Shown: in pieces, positions 1 to 9,274 of the stretch
Layout: each line of letters starts with the position of its first letter
Numbering within the stretch: the first letter of the stretch is position 1
Program-made: the position numbers and the translations under genes
The notes under the pieces: model-generated
Databases searched by the model: none
Told to the model about the DNA's origin: nothing
The model's input: the letters and a program-made list of their open reading frames with translations, nothing else
Source of the DNA: BQWY01 sp046351095
GTDB taxonomy: Bacteria; Nitrospirota; Nitrospiria; Nitrospirales; Nitrospiraceae
Length of the DNA stretch: 64,000 nucleotides
Assembly: GCA_046351095.1 (NCBI GenBank)
Contig: JAXLZC010000001.1
Coordinates: 806,001-870,000, forward strand
Direction of reading: 5' to 3'

Positions 1-6
1 GGCGTC

Positions 7-303
7 ATGTCTGAAGCCGTTGCGCCGATGGCGGAGGCAACACGGAAGCCTGCGCCGGTCATCCAGAGCGCGGCACCGTTCCCTCCGCGAAGCACCGCAT
101 CGGCGGCACAGACGTCCGGTGGCTTCACAGGTGCCGTGCGCCAATTGGCGGCTGAGCAGCTTCACGAACTGCGTGACGAGCTCCTCGACGTCGCGAAGGC
201 GGTGGCGTTGGAATGGATCAAGCAGAGTCTCCGGTCGGCCACCCGCACGGTCGTCGATTCGGCCCACGGACGCGCGGATACCGCCCGCGCAGAACGCGCC
301 TAA
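7..303 (+). CDS. Hypothetical protein, possibly 5'-truncated by the window edge
   Basis: I do not recognise this 98-residue protein. The first 40 residues are Ala/Pro/Ser-rich and look disordered. Residues 40-85 form a charged amphipathic helical stretch (AVRQLAAEQLHELRDELLDV) without an obvious membrane segment. The frame stays open to base 1, so the ATG at 7 may not be the true start and the gene may begin outside the window. It ends 34 bp before the convergent TPR gene. A helical accessory protein is plausible, but nothing supports a specific function. Confidence 0.5.
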   Translation: MSEAVAPMAEATRKPAPVIQSAAPFPPRSTASAAQTSGGFTGAVRQLAAEQLHELRDELLDVAKAVALEWIKQSLRSATRTVVDSAHGRADTARAERA

Positions 304-337
304 GCGGCAGAAAGGCGGCTGTTTCGGAAAGGACGGA

Positions 338-2374
338 TTACTGGACGGGAATGGACTGTCCTGCACGGATGTCGGCGAGTAGTTCCGCCGCATCCTGATA
401 CGCGCCGAGCGTTTGCAGCAACGCCTGGGCACGATCGAACCGTTCGGCTTGGAGGTAGATCAGCGCCAGTTCGTACTGCAGGCCTCGCGCCTTCTCGTCG
501 ACACAAGCCGGGTGGCGGCTGGCTTCTTCCAACTGGGCGATCGCCTGATCGAGACGACCCAGGTCTTTCAAACACAACGATAACGTGACGCAGACATCGA
601 ATAACAGCTCCGGCGTCTTCGCTGCGATTTTGAGTTCTTCGATAGCTTCCTCGGGCAATCCCATCTGACGCAGCGCAACGGCCAACGCATACCGCGTGAC
701 CGGTTCCGGTTCGATCGGAGCCGCCGGGATAATGGGAACAATCGGCGTCGGAGCAGGAGCCGCGGCTGCGGGCACTGCCGCAGGCTGAGTCAGCGTCACT
801 GCGGCTGGCTGTTGGGTCGGCACAGCAGCCGGAGCACTCTCCCCGTCCGCCTTCGCAAACGACAAGGGCTTCGCAGTGGGGATGACGGTCGCAGGCTTCT
901 CGGCGGGAGAGGCCGGAGGAGTCGCCGGTGCAGCGGGTGTCACACTGGACGACGAGGACTCGCTGGACGCTTGCGCAAAACTGAATCGGAATTCCGTGAC
1001 CGGACCGCTTGATGACGGTGCAGCAGGAGCCGCCGCCGCGACAGGGACCGACGTACTCGCTGTCGGCGCCGTAGCTGTCGGCGTTGGTTCCAGCGGCACC
1101 ACAAGGGGCGCAGACATGGTAGGAGCCGGCGCGGCAGCAGGCGCGGGAGGAGGCGTCGCTGGTGCGCCAGTGGTCGCCTTCGAGGCGCCCCCCAAGACCG
1201 TTGCGGGATCCTCGCCCCCTTCAAAAATGCGCGCGTATTGAGCGCGCACCGCACCCTGCGGATCCAACAACGTCATGCGCTCGAACAGTTCACTCGGCAA
1301 CGACGGCAAATGCGGATCCGGGTGTTCGAGCAAAATCGCGATGGCTTTGCCGAGCTGCGCCGCCGCCGTCGCCCCATCGCCCTTCTCTTCGTAGAGGTCC
1401 GCCAAGAGTTCGAGCAACGGGACGGCCTTGGATTCGACCGCGAGGTACTCGTTGATCAACGACTCGGCCAAATCGTAATCCTGCGAGCGCAACGCGGAGC
1501 CCGCCAAAAACCGATACTCGTTTTGCGCGACGCTCAGCAGCCCCTGCTTTAAGTGCAATTGCGCCAAGAGGCGGCAAATTTCCGGATTGCCGGGCTCGCG
1601 CGACAAGAGTTGTGACAACATCGCCTCGGCGCCCTCGAACTGACCGGAGGCCATACGACGCCGTGCTTCGCTGAACATGTCCGTCGGCTGACCGGCACCG
1701 CCTGGTGCCGCGACGGCGGATGGGCCGCCGGCTGTCGCCATCTTCTCGGCATTGAGAAACTGTTCGGCTTCGCGATTCGTCGGGTCGAGCTTCAGCACCG
1801 CCGCATAGGCATCGCGTGCATCGTTGGCGCGTCCTTGCGCCGACCGCTCGCGTCCGATCTGCAGGTAGACGCGCACGGCTTCTTCCGGAAGATTTTCTTG
1901 CAGGCAGAGTTCGGCGACGCGCTGATGCGCATCAAGATTCGACGGATCCTGCTGCACGATGAGGCGATAGATCTCCAGCGCCTGCTTCGTCTGTTTGTCT
2001 TTGAGGTAGTGTTTCGCGAGCGTTTGATAATCGGCGACGGCGCTCGTGAGCAAGCCGCGTTCGGCGTTGAGGTCGCCCAGGAAGCGATACACTTCCATCC
2101 GCGCCGGATCGATCTTCAGTACTTTTTTGTAGGCGGCCATCGCCTTGAGCGGCGCGCCGTCGTCGCGGAACGCTTTCGCCGCTTGGAGAAACGCGGTGAT
2201 GGCGTCGTTCTTCGCGTTGCGCTTGAGTTGCAGGTCGCCGATGGAATTATGGATCGTGCCGTCGTGCGGCGATTCTTGCGCGAGTTTTTTCCACTCGGCG
2301 ATCGCGGCGTCGAGATTGCCTTTTGCGGCGTACGTCTGGGCTTGCTGTAGAACGGCGGTTTTGTCGATGGCCAC
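338..2374 (-). CDS. Large TPR-repeat protein
   Basis: This 678-residue protein is built from tetratricopeptide repeats. One block spans about residues 1-205, with repeats such as AYKKVLKIDPARMEVYRFLG. A second, looser block spans about 230-390. A low-complexity Ala/Pro/Ser/Thr linker follows (about 395-560), and 2-3 C-terminal repeats cover 565-678. TPRs are protein-protein interaction scaffolds. No signal peptide, membrane segment or catalytic domain is visible, so a cytoplasmic scaffold is the safest reading. The start is GTG at 2374, with a GGAGAA-type ribosome site about 9 nt upstream. The partner is unknown, and neither neighbour appears to share an operon with it. Confidence 0.85.
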   Translation of the reverse strand: MAIDKTAVLQQAQTYAAKGNLDAAIAEWKKLAQESPHDGTIHNSIGDLQLKRNAKNDAITAFLQAAKAFRDDGAPLKAMAAYKKVLKIDPARMEVYRFLGDLNAERGLLTSAVADYQTLAKHYLKDKQTKQALEIYRLIVQQDPSNLDAHQRVAELCLQENLPEEAVRVYLQIGRERSAQGRANDARDAYAAVLKLDPTNREAEQFLNAEKMATAGGPSAVAAPGGAGQPTDMFSEARRRMASGQFEGAEAMLSQLLSREPGNPEICRLLAQLHLKQGLLSVAQNEYRFLAGSALRSQDYDLAESLINEYLAVESKAVPLLELLADLYEEKGDGATAAAQLGKAIAILLEHPDPHLPSLPSELFERMTLLDPQGAVRAQYARIFEGGEDPATVLGGASKATTGAPATPPPAPAAAPAPTMSAPLVVPLEPTPTATAPTASTSVPVAAAAPAAPSSSGPVTEFRFSFAQASSESSSSSVTPAAPATPPASPAEKPATVIPTAKPLSFAKADGESAPAAVPTQQPAAVTLTQPAAVPAAAAPAPTPIVPIIPAAPIEPEPVTRYALAVALRQMGLPEEAIEELKIAAKTPELLFDVCVTLSLCLKDLGRLDQAIAQLEEASRHPACVDEKARGLQYELALIYLQAERFDRAQALLQTLGAYQDAAELLADIRAGQSIPVQ

Positions 2375-2676
2375 AGCGGGAATTCTCCGATTGCCTGTTC
2401 ACCGTATGCCGCGATCCATTCTTTGTCAACGAAACGCACAGTTCCTGCGCGTAAAGTTTGAAGGGCTGAAAAGCCGCGATGGATGAGGGCCGCCGATGTT
2501 CACGCGTCGGATGCATGTCGATGACCACAGGCTGGTCGGAGCGGCGATGTCTTCGACGTGTTTCGGATGCGACGAGGTAAAAAAGCGAACGCAGATAGGG
2601 CGATTTGATCGAAAATGGAACGGGCCGTTCGGCCCTAGCCGAACGGCCCGTCTCAAAGATTATGCCAGGAACCCGC
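2375..2676. other. Intergenic region between csp and the TPR gene
   Basis: This 302-bp stretch separates two minus-strand genes. Its one clear element is the csp terminator at 2611-2651. The remaining ~230 bp must hold the promoter of the TPR gene, but I see no convincing -35/-10 pair. Short open frames here look random. Confidence 0.6.
2611..2651 (-). terminator. Intrinsic terminator of the cold-shock gene
   Basis: A perfect 14-bp inverted repeat (2620-2633 with 2638-2651, loop CCTA) lies 25 bp past the csp stop codon. On the minus strand the hairpin is followed by a T-rich run (2619 down to 2611). The 13-bp core is CGGGCCGTTCGGC. This is a textbook Rho-independent terminator. Confidence 0.9.
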
Positions 2677-2892
2677 TTATGCGTTGAGCATCCCCTTGGC
2701 GACGTTGGCGGCCTGCGGACCCTTCGCGCCTTGGACGATTTCGAATTCGACGTTTTCGCCTTCTTTCAGCGTCTTGAACCCATCGCCTAACAACGCCGAA
2801 TAGTGGACGAACACGTCCTCGCCGTTATCCAGGCGAATAAAACCGAAGCCCTTGCGGTCATTGAACCACTTCACGGTGCCTTTGCTTTTCAC
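2677..2892 (-). CDS. csp: Cold-shock domain protein
   Basis: This 71-residue protein is a single cold-shock (OB-fold) domain of normal length. The RNP1-like motif KGFGFI (about residues 14-19) and the RNP2-like motif DVFVHYSAL (about 26-34) are intact. It opens with the typical GTVKWFND. Such proteins bind single-stranded RNA or DNA and act as RNA chaperones in the cytoplasm. The start is GTG at 2892, preceded by a strong AGGAGG site. A strong intrinsic terminator follows, so the gene is probably monocistronic. The long divergent gap upstream leaves room for a regulated leader, though no cold-shock box was identified. Confidence 0.95.
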   Translation of the reverse strand: MKSKGTVKWFNDRKGFGFIRLDNGEDVFVHYSALLGDGFKTLKEGENVEFEIVQGAKGPQAANVAKGMLNA

Positions 2893-3260
2893 ACAGGCCT
2901 CCTTTCCTCAAATAGCCACGAGGCAGGCCTTGCCCGGGCCGGTGACAAGAGCGCACAGGTTGACGCAGATGATAGAGCCGACGATTCGGGAGTGGATCGG
3001 AGTCGCGAGGAGGCGGTAACAAGCGTTCATGAGCCACAGGGGAAAAAAAACGCGCACCGTGTACCATGCACTTTGGGATCCTGTCAAGCGACGCCCCCTG
3101 TTGGGAGTCCCTACAGAGTTTCGCGCAAGTGTCTGCGCCGGAACCGGATCGGAGCATGTCCGTCGCTCGACACGCTACGTAGCGATGCGGCCCGCGAGAT
3201 TGCCATCGCTCCGGAACTCCACTATCATGCGGCACGCCGCCGCCAAAGAGGCTTCACGTA
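2893..3260. other. Divergent intergenic region csp / lptF
   Basis: This 368-bp gap lies between csp (-) and lptF (+) and must carry both promoters plus the csp leader. The csp ribosome site is at 2898-2903. I found no consensus promoter pair, strong hairpin or riboswitch. Confidence 0.5.
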
Positions 3261-4349
3261 GTGTTCCTGCGCACCCTACTCGATCGCTACATTTTTGCGG
3301 AACTTCTCTCCCCTTTTTCCGTGAGTCTCGGCGCCCTGTGCTTCGTCTTCGTCACGAGGGAATTGCTCCGATTAGTGGAGTTGCTCGTCTCGAAAGGCAT
3401 CGGGATCGGCGCCGTGCTGAATGTGTTTCTCCATCTCCTGCCCTCGTTTTTAGTGCTCACCTTGCCGATCGCCGCCATTATCGCGTCGATCACGGCCTTC
3501 GGGCGCCTCTCCTACGATCAGGAACTCGTCGCCATGCGCGCCTCCGGCCTGAGCCTGCTTCGTCTGGCACAGCCGGTTGTGCTGTTCGCCGTGATGATTT
3601 TTTCGCTGACCACCGCCCTCGTCCACTGGGGCGAACCGTGGAGCAACTTCAATCTGAAAAAAGTCGCGTTGAACCTCCTGCGAGATCAGCTCGTCTTTGC
3701 GCTCGACCGCGGCGTCTTTAACGAACCGCTGCCGAAGATGATGGTGTACGTTCCGGCGGGAAAATCCGACCAGCCTCCGGAGGGCATCTTTGTCTCGGAC
3801 GAACGGAGCGGCGACGAACCCCGCATCGTCGTGGCGCGCTCGTATAGCATCCTCACCGATCCGGTTACGCACAATCTGTCGTTGCGCCTGTTCGACGGCG
3901 TCGTGCATAGCCGCCCGCACGACCCGACCCAATATCAGCAGGTCAGCTTTGCGCAATACGACATCAAACTGAATATCGCCCAAGCCGTCTATGGGGCCGA
4001 CGAACGCCCGTCGCATGCAGACATCATCCGGGACCTCGATGCGTCGCAATGGAAAGACCCGCTCGCGCTGCGCCGCCTGGTCGAATACCACAAGGACTTG
4101 GCTTTTCCGACGGCGACACTCGTACTCTGCCTACTCGGCGTGCCGGCGGGCATCGTCTCCAAACGGTCTGGCCGTATGGGCGGCTTCGTCGTGGGGGTCT
4201 TCGTCATCGTCGCCTACTACATGCTCAACATGTTGTGCGAATTTCTGGTGACGACGTTGGTGGTCACTCCGGTCGTCGGGGCCTGGCTGCCGAACGCGCT
4301 GTTTGCCGTCATCACCCTCGTGGCCTTCTATCGTGTGAGCCGCCGATGA
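3261..4349 (+). CDS. lptF: LPS export permease LptF (YjgP/YjgQ family)
   Basis: This 362-residue inner-membrane protein belongs to the YjgP/YjgQ family. With LptG it forms the transmembrane part of the LptB2FG transporter, which extracts lipopolysaccharide from the inner membrane. Hydrophobic segments cluster at about residues 15-35, 50-80 and 100-120. A periplasmic beta-rich domain spans about 130-265, and three more helices lie at about 275-355. This is the expected LptF layout. The start is GTG at 3261 (VFLRTLLDRYIFAELL). The lptG gene follows after 64 bp on the same strand, so they are probably co-transcribed. LptB, LptC and LptA are not in the window. Confidence 0.9.
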   Translation: MFLRTLLDRYIFAELLSPFSVSLGALCFVFVTRELLRLVELLVSKGIGIGAVLNVFLHLLPSFLVLTLPIAAIIASITAFGRLSYDQELVAMRASGLSLLRLAQPVVLFAVMIFSLTTALVHWGEPWSNFNLKKVALNLLRDQLVFALDRGVFNEPLPKMMVYVPAGKSDQPPEGIFVSDERSGDEPRIVVARSYSILTDPVTHNLSLRLFDGVVHSRPHDPTQYQQVSFAQYDIKLNIAQAVYGADERPSHADIIRDLDASQWKDPLALRRLVEYHKDLAFPTATLVLCLLGVPAGIVSKRSGRMGGFVVGVFVIVAYYMLNMLCEFLVTTLVVTPVVGAWLPNALFAVITLVAFYRVSRR

Positions 4350-4413
4350 TGGAACCGACCTGGACAGGCTTGTCCTCTTCGGCGTCGCGGCATCCGACCG
4401 GGAGGCGAGGCAC

Positions 4414-5544
4414 ATGATTCTCTTCCGATATCTCTGGCAGGAATTCGCCAAAGTCTTTCTCATGTGCTTCAGCGGCTTGATGACGATTTACCTCGTCATC
4501 GACTTCTTCGAGAAGCTTCGACGCTTCATGAAGTTCGACGCGCATATCATCGATGTGCTGCACTATTTTATTCTGCGTATGCCGAGCATCACGTTCCAGA
4601 TCGCGCCGCTCGCCGTGCTCATGGCGACGCTGCTGGCTATGGGGGTCCTGACGCGGAACCGTGAGATCACCGCGATGCGGGCTTGCGGTGTCAGTCTGCC
4701 TCGTATCGCAGCGCCCTTCGTCGTGTTCGGCGTGATGATCTCAGGCGTGTTATTGGCCATGAGCTGGTTCGTGATTCCAGCAGCGGCCACGTCGGCAGAA
4801 TACGTGCGGACGGTGACGATCGAAAAAAAATCGCCGCTCACGATGAAGGTCACCAAACCGTGGGTGCAAGTCCGAGGGCCGGCGCTGTTAAACGTCGAAG
4901 GGGTCGAAGAGAACGGGCGCCGCCTGCGCGGCGTGCGGCTGTATCGGCTCAACAACGACTTCCGACTCACCAGTATCGTCGACGCAGGATGGGCCGACTA
5001 TCAGGGGACTGAGGCGAGCGACGTGACGAGGTTGGGAGAACCGCCGACGCTGGACGGCTGGACGCTGCATGACGGCGTCGAGCGACGGTTTCTTCCGAAC
5101 GGCAATATCGACCACCGCCCGTTCGGCACGATGCCGCTGCCGCTCTCCCAAGTCCCACGCGATTTCGAATCGGCGCAGGCGGTGGAATCCGAAAGCCTGA
5201 CTCTGACCGAACTGGCGGCCTACATCGACCGGCTCCAACAGGACGGCTACCCCTTCGCTAAACTGCTGACCGACTATCATGCCCGCATCGCCTTCCCATT
5301 GGTCAGCGTCATCATGGTCTGTGTCGGGATCGCCCTCAGCCTGCGCCGGATGGGCACACGCGGGGCCGGGATCGCCGTCGGGATCGGCCAGGCCATGCTG
5401 GTGGGATTTTTTTATTGGGTGAGCCACTCGGTAGCCGTGGCGCTGGGACATAGCGGCGTGTTGGCTCCCCTGTTCGCGGGTTGGATGGCCAACCTCGTAT
5501 TTTTGTCGCTTGGACTGTACCTGTTGCTGCGGATCCGATATTGA
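4414..5544 (+). CDS. lptG: LPS export permease LptG (YjgP/YjgQ family)
   Basis: This 376-residue protein is the second YjgP/YjgQ subunit and the partner of LptF in the LPS extractor. It opens with FRYLWQEFAKVF and carries helices at about 15-35, 55-80 and 100-125. A periplasmic domain spans 130-270, and the C-terminal helices lie at about 290-375. The conserved coupling region MRACGVSLPRIA is at about residues 88-99. The start is ATG at 4414, behind a GAGGCGAGG stretch. Position after lptF supports the call. F versus G is assigned by order and similarity by eye, so the two names could be swapped. Confidence 0.88.
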   Translation: MILFRYLWQEFAKVFLMCFSGLMTIYLVIDFFEKLRRFMKFDAHIIDVLHYFILRMPSITFQIAPLAVLMATLLAMGVLTRNREITAMRACGVSLPRIAAPFVVFGVMISGVLLAMSWFVIPAAATSAEYVRTVTIEKKSPLTMKVTKPWVQVRGPALLNVEGVEENGRRLRGVRLYRLNNDFRLTSIVDAGWADYQGTEASDVTRLGEPPTLDGWTLHDGVERRFLPNGNIDHRPFGTMPLPLSQVPRDFESAQAVESESLTLTELAAYIDRLQQDGYPFAKLLTDYHARIAFPLVSVIMVCVGIALSLRRMGTRGAGIAVGIGQAMLVGFFYWVSHSVAVALGHSGVLAPLFAGWMANLVFLSLGLYLLLRIRY

Positions 5545-5672
5545 GCGTGGGGCTTAGGGGATGTCGCTCCCCTCGCCGTTCTGGCACAGCTTCGCCGTGT
5601 CGGTACAAATTCTACGCAGCGACACATTGACTGCCCTCACGCCTTCAGGTACAACCGTCGGACCTCACCGCA

Positions 5673-6944
5673 ATGCCCGCATCATCCAGACACCAACGCG
5701 TGGTCGTGACCGGTTTGGGCATCGTGTCGCCTATCGGCATCGGCGTGCCGACCTTTTGGGAATCCGCCCTTGCGGGTCGATCCGGTGTGACGGCGATTCC
5801 GGGATTTCCCGAACTCCCGCTCGAACAGTACCGCTGCCGCATTGCCGGCCAGGTCGCCGATTTCAACCCGACTGCCTACGTAGACCACCCCATCGCGGAA
5901 CGAGTCGACCGATACGCCCAATTTGCCTTGGTGGCCAGTAAAGAAGCGCTGGCCGACGCCGCCCTGACGATCACCCCGACCGTCGCCCCGCGTGTGGGGG
6001 TCATCATGGGCGCTGGTATGGGCGGCATGGTAATGGGCGAACGCGAAATTACCCAGCTCTACCAATCGCAGCGCCCGAACCGGGTGCATCCGAATTTTAT
6101 TCCGACGATCACGTTGAACTCCGCCGCAGGCGCCGTCGCCATGGCGACCGGAGCCAAGGGGCCAAACTACACGATCTCGACCGCCTGCTCCTCCAGCGCG
6201 CACGCACTCGGGCAGGCGATGCTGGCCATCCGTCATGGACAGGCCGATGCGGTCTTGGCGGTCGGCGCCGACTCCAGCATCACGCCGCTCGTGTTTGCCG
6301 GTTTTTGTTCGCTGCGCGCGCTCTCCACGGCCTTCAATGATGACCCGACGCAAGCCTCTCGTCCGTTCGACAGCAAACGCGACGGCTTCGTCATGGGCGA
6401 AGGGGCCGCCGTGCTCGTGTTGGAATCGTTGGCGCACGCACGCAAACGTCGCGCGCGGATCTACGCAGAAGTCACCGGCTACGCCTCGACTAGCGAGGCC
6501 TACCATATGGTCATCCCGAAAGAGGACGGCCTGGAGGTGGCGCGCACGATGACGCTCGCGTTAAAAGACGCCGGGCTGCCGCCGTCGCGTGTGGACTACA
6601 TCAACGCGCATGCGACGTCGACCGTCGTCGGCGACGCCGTCGAGGTGAAGGCATTACGGCAAGTCTTCAAATCGCGTGCAGACCGATTGGCCGTCAGCGC
6701 CACGAAGTCGCTGCTCGGGCATACGCTCGGCGCCGCCGGCGCCATCGGCGCCGTCGCTACGGTGTTGTCGATCCGCGACGGGATCGTCCATCCGACCGTC
6801 AACCTGACGGACCCGGATCCAGCCTGCCGGTTGGCGGGACTCTCGGCGCAGGCGCAACGGCGGCCGATCCGCGCCGCCATGCTGAACGCGTTCGGATTCG
6901 GCAGCAACAATGCCGCGGTCGTGTTGCAACAGTATGTTCCGTAG
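5673..6944 (+). CDS. fabF: Beta-ketoacyl-ACP synthase II (FabF-like)
   Basis: This 423-residue thiolase-fold condensing enzyme elongates acyl-ACP with malonyl-ACP. The Cys-His-His triad is intact: C172 in STACSSSAHA, H313 in NAHATST and H350 in LLGHTLGAAG. Length and motifs fit FabF/KASII. It sits directly before an acyl carrier protein and lpxD, behind lptFG. It may therefore feed envelope-lipid acyl chains, either as a housekeeping FabF or as a specialised paralogue. The ATG at 5673 has no strong ribosome site, but the protein begins normally there. The chain-length factor alternative is excluded by the intact Cys. Confidence 0.88.
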   Translation: MPASSRHQRVVVTGLGIVSPIGIGVPTFWESALAGRSGVTAIPGFPELPLEQYRCRIAGQVADFNPTAYVDHPIAERVDRYAQFALVASKEALADAALTITPTVAPRVGVIMGAGMGGMVMGEREITQLYQSQRPNRVHPNFIPTITLNSAAGAVAMATGAKGPNYTISTACSSSAHALGQAMLAIRHGQADAVLAVGADSSITPLVFAGFCSLRALSTAFNDDPTQASRPFDSKRDGFVMGEGAAVLVLESLAHARKRRARIYAEVTGYASTSEAYHMVIPKEDGLEVARTMTLALKDAGLPPSRVDYINAHATSTVVGDAVEVKALRQVFKSRADRLAVSATKSLLGHTLGAAGAIGAVATVLSIRDGIVHPTVNLTDPDPACRLAGLSAQAQRRPIRAAMLNAFGFGSNNAAVVLQQYVP

Positions 6945-7031
6945 AAACGGGCGGCAGTTTTTCACATTCGATCCGCGTCGTCCCGCCTCGTCTGGAGTGC
7001 GGCACGATCTGCGTTGTACGAGGATGGCATC

Positions 7032-7532
7032 ATGACGACAGGCACTTCCGGCACGCGATCCGGACGGAGCGAACAGCGGGTGTTGCAGGCGTTGGGCGAG
7101 TACCTCAAACGCGAGCCGTCGACGATCGCGCGGGACGCCTCGCTGCGCGACGACTTGGGCTTGGATTCGATGGCCACGATCGAACTGCTCTATCGCGTGG
7201 AAGAAGCCTTCGATCTCCAAATTCCCGATCAAGACCTACCCGGCATGCGCACGGTCAGCGATGTCATCGCCTACGTCGACAACCGACTCGCCCCTGCATC
7301 TCCAGGTGCATCGAAGGCAGCAAGTCCCGCACAAAAGCCATCACCGAAAAAAGCGGCACAAACGGCGGCGCAACCGGTCGCACAAAAACCGACACAGGGC
7401 AGCGGCGCCGACGCGAAAAAAACTGTTGCAGGTGCAGCGCCCTCAAAAAAAACGAAGGCCGTCCCCATTCCAGCAGCACGGCAAAAACCCTCGGCAAAAA
7501 AACCGACCCCGACACGGAGGTCCCGTGGCTGA
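7032..7532 (+). CDS. Acyl carrier protein with a long Lys/Ala/Pro-rich tail
   Basis: Residues 10-85 are an acyl carrier (phosphopantetheine-binding) domain. The attachment serine is S46 in DDLGLDSMATIELL, followed by the helix-III region RTVSDVIAYV. A normal ACP would end near residue 85, but this protein runs to 166. The extra ~80 residues are rich in Lys, Ala, Pro and Gln (for example AQKPSPKKAAQ), basic and probably disordered. ACPs are usually acidic, so the tail is odd. ATG 7032 with GAGG upstream is preferred over an in-frame TTG at 7014. The stop overlaps the lpxD start by 8 nt, which suggests translational coupling and a role as acyl donor for LpxD. Confidence 0.87.
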   Translation: MTTGTSGTRSGRSEQRVLQALGEYLKREPSTIARDASLRDDLGLDSMATIELLYRVEEAFDLQIPDQDLPGMRTVSDVIAYVDNRLAPASPGASKAASPAQKPSPKKAAQTAAQPVAQKPTQGSGADAKKTVAGAAPSKKTKAVPIPAARQKPSAKKPTPTRRSRG

Positions 7533-8646
7533 CCCAATCGCACTCCGAACATTGGCCGACTTTGTCCAAGCCACCGTCACCGCTTCGCCGGACCGTACGA
7601 TTACCGGCGTATCGAATTTGGAACTCGCGGGTCCCGACGATTTGAGTTTTGTGGCGGATGCCCGATTCGCCGGCGCAGCCGAACGGTCGCAGGCCGCCGC
7701 GTTCGTCGTGGCCAAGACCATCCCCTCTTTGACCAAGCCGCAACTGGTTGTCGCCGAACCGGCCTACGCGTTCGCGCGCCTGGTCTCACATTTTTTTGTG
7801 CCGCCCTACCGCGCACTCGGGATCGCCGAACCGATCGACCGTGGACACAATGCCCACACCGGCGCGGATGTATCGATCGGTCCCTTCGTTTCGCTCGGCG
7901 ATGAAACCTCGATCGGCGATCGGGTCACCCTGGCACCGGGCGTGCAGATCGGCCACAACTGCGAGATCGGGGACGACTCGGTGCTTCATGCGAATGTGGT
8001 GGTTCGAGACGGCTGCCGGATCGGGCAACGTGTGGTGATCCATAGTGGCACCGTGATCGGCAGCGACGGCTTCGGCTACGTGCAACATCAGGGCACGCAC
8101 GTCAAGATGCCCCAACTCGGTGGCGTCACCATCGAAGACGACGTCGAAATCGGCGCGAATGTCACCATCGATCGCGCGACGTTCGGGCAAACGATCATTC
8201 GGAAGGGCACCAAGATCGACAACCTCGTGCAGATCGCGCACAACGTGCAGATCGGCCCGCATGCCATCGTCGTCGCGCAAGTGGGTATCGCCGGCAGCAC
8301 GACCGTCGGGTCCCATGTGATGATCGGTGGACAGGCAGGCCTGGCAGATCACATCCAGGTGGCCGACCGCGTGATGATCGGCGCGCGTTCCGGTGTGACG
8401 CGCTCGCTGGCATCGGATCAAATCGTATCTGGTGCGCCAGCAATGCCGCACGAAACGGCACTCCGCGCGCAGAGTTTGATCCCGTTGTTGCCTGAATTGC
8501 GCCAGCAGATCCGCGACCTGCAGAAACGTGTCGAGGCCCTCAGTGCCTTACGCTCGGCGACGACCCGCACGCGCCGCAAGGCCGAGTCGAAGGCTCCCGT
8601 TTCGAAGAAGTTGGCGGCCCGAAAACAATCCCGCAAAACCCGCTGA
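7525..8646 (+). CDS. lpxD: UDP-3-O-acylglucosamine N-acyltransferase LpxD
   Basis: LpxD transfers a 3-hydroxyacyl chain from ACP to UDP-3-O-acylglucosamine, the third step of lipid A synthesis. The 373-residue protein has the N-terminal uridine-binding domain (about 1-100) and a left-handed beta-helix of hexapeptide repeats (about 105-310; repeats such as IGDRVTLAPGVQIG). The catalytic His lies in VQIAHNVQIG. A C-terminal helix is followed by a basic tail (TTRTRRKAESKAPVSKK), so the protein is longer than the usual ~340 residues. The frame is open further upstream, but GTG 7525 behind GGAGG fits the family start (LADFVQA). It is coupled to the ACP gene. Confidence 0.92.
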   Translation: MADPIALRTLADFVQATVTASPDRTITGVSNLELAGPDDLSFVADARFAGAAERSQAAAFVVAKTIPSLTKPQLVVAEPAYAFARLVSHFFVPPYRALGIAEPIDRGHNAHTGADVSIGPFVSLGDETSIGDRVTLAPGVQIGHNCEIGDDSVLHANVVVRDGCRIGQRVVIHSGTVIGSDGFGYVQHQGTHVKMPQLGGVTIEDDVEIGANVTIDRATFGQTIIRKGTKIDNLVQIAHNVQIGPHAIVVAQVGIAGSTTVGSHVMIGGQAGLADHIQVADRVMIGARSGVTRSLASDQIVSGAPAMPHETALRAQSLIPLLPELRQQIRDLQKRVEALSALRSATTRTRRKAESKAPVSKKLAARKQSRKTR

Positions 8647-8731
8647 GTCCTTCGACAGGCCACGCGCAGTCCTCCATCCGCTTCCTTTGAACAGATGAAC
8701 GACCGCGCGTTATTTTTTTGGTGAGATACGA

Positions 8732-9274
8732 TTACAGGCGAGAGCTGACGCTGCTGGCCGGCCCCCAGAGATCTTTCCACGCATAGACACGCGCGCAGAA
8801 AAATCCCGCAGCCGGCAGCAGGTACGCGGCGACCGGATAGACCGTTCCCCAGGCCCCCGCGCTGAAAGCCAATCCCAACAGCAGCAGGATCACCAACACA
8901 TAGACCAGCGGCATCCAGGAACGCCCCGGATGGTCCAAGGGCTTCGGCCCATGTTTCTTCGCGCGCGTGACATCCTTTTTCAGAAACGCATCGAGTTTCG
9001 CCGCCAGGGCATCCGGAAAGTTGGCTAGAAGATACCGCTGATATCGACTATGCCCCCACCCGGCCAACGCGCCGACCACCGCCAAGCCCGTGCTCTGCAG
9101 AAACGTACTCGGCTGATACGTCTCCGCGAGGTACTGATAGGCCAGCCCCATGGTAGCAGCCACCAGCAGAATGATGCCGAGCAGCGCCGAGGGGAAAATG
9201 ACATGCGTGCGAATGTAGTCCTGCGCCTTCGACAGGACGGAGGCTTCTCGATGGGACGAACGTAACTTGGCCAT
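8732..9274 (-). CDS. Small membrane protein, unknown
   Basis: This 180-residue protein has two pairs of hydrophobic segments, at about residues 28-48 and 62-78 and at about 122-142 and 145-162. A charged cytoplasmic-looking loop between them is rich in Lys (FLKKDVTRAKKHGPKP). It has no signal peptide and no motif I recognise. It lies alone between lpxD (convergent) and the 632-bp gap. A perfect TATAAT lies upstream on its strand (9345-9340), but without a good -35 box. Confidence 0.6.
   Translation of the reverse strand: MAKLRSSHREASVLSKAQDYIRTHVIFPSALLGIILLVAATMGLAYQYLAETYQPSTFLQSTGLAVVGALAGWGHSRYQRYLLANFPDALAAKLDAFLKKDVTRAKKHGPKPLDHPGRSWMPLVYVLVILLLLGLAFSAGAWGTVYPVAAYLLPAAGFFCARVYAWKDLWGPASSVSSRL

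Noticed and set aside
5556..5573. Hairpin AGGGGA/TCCCCT after lptG as a terminator
   Set aside because: Only 6 bp and no following T-run.
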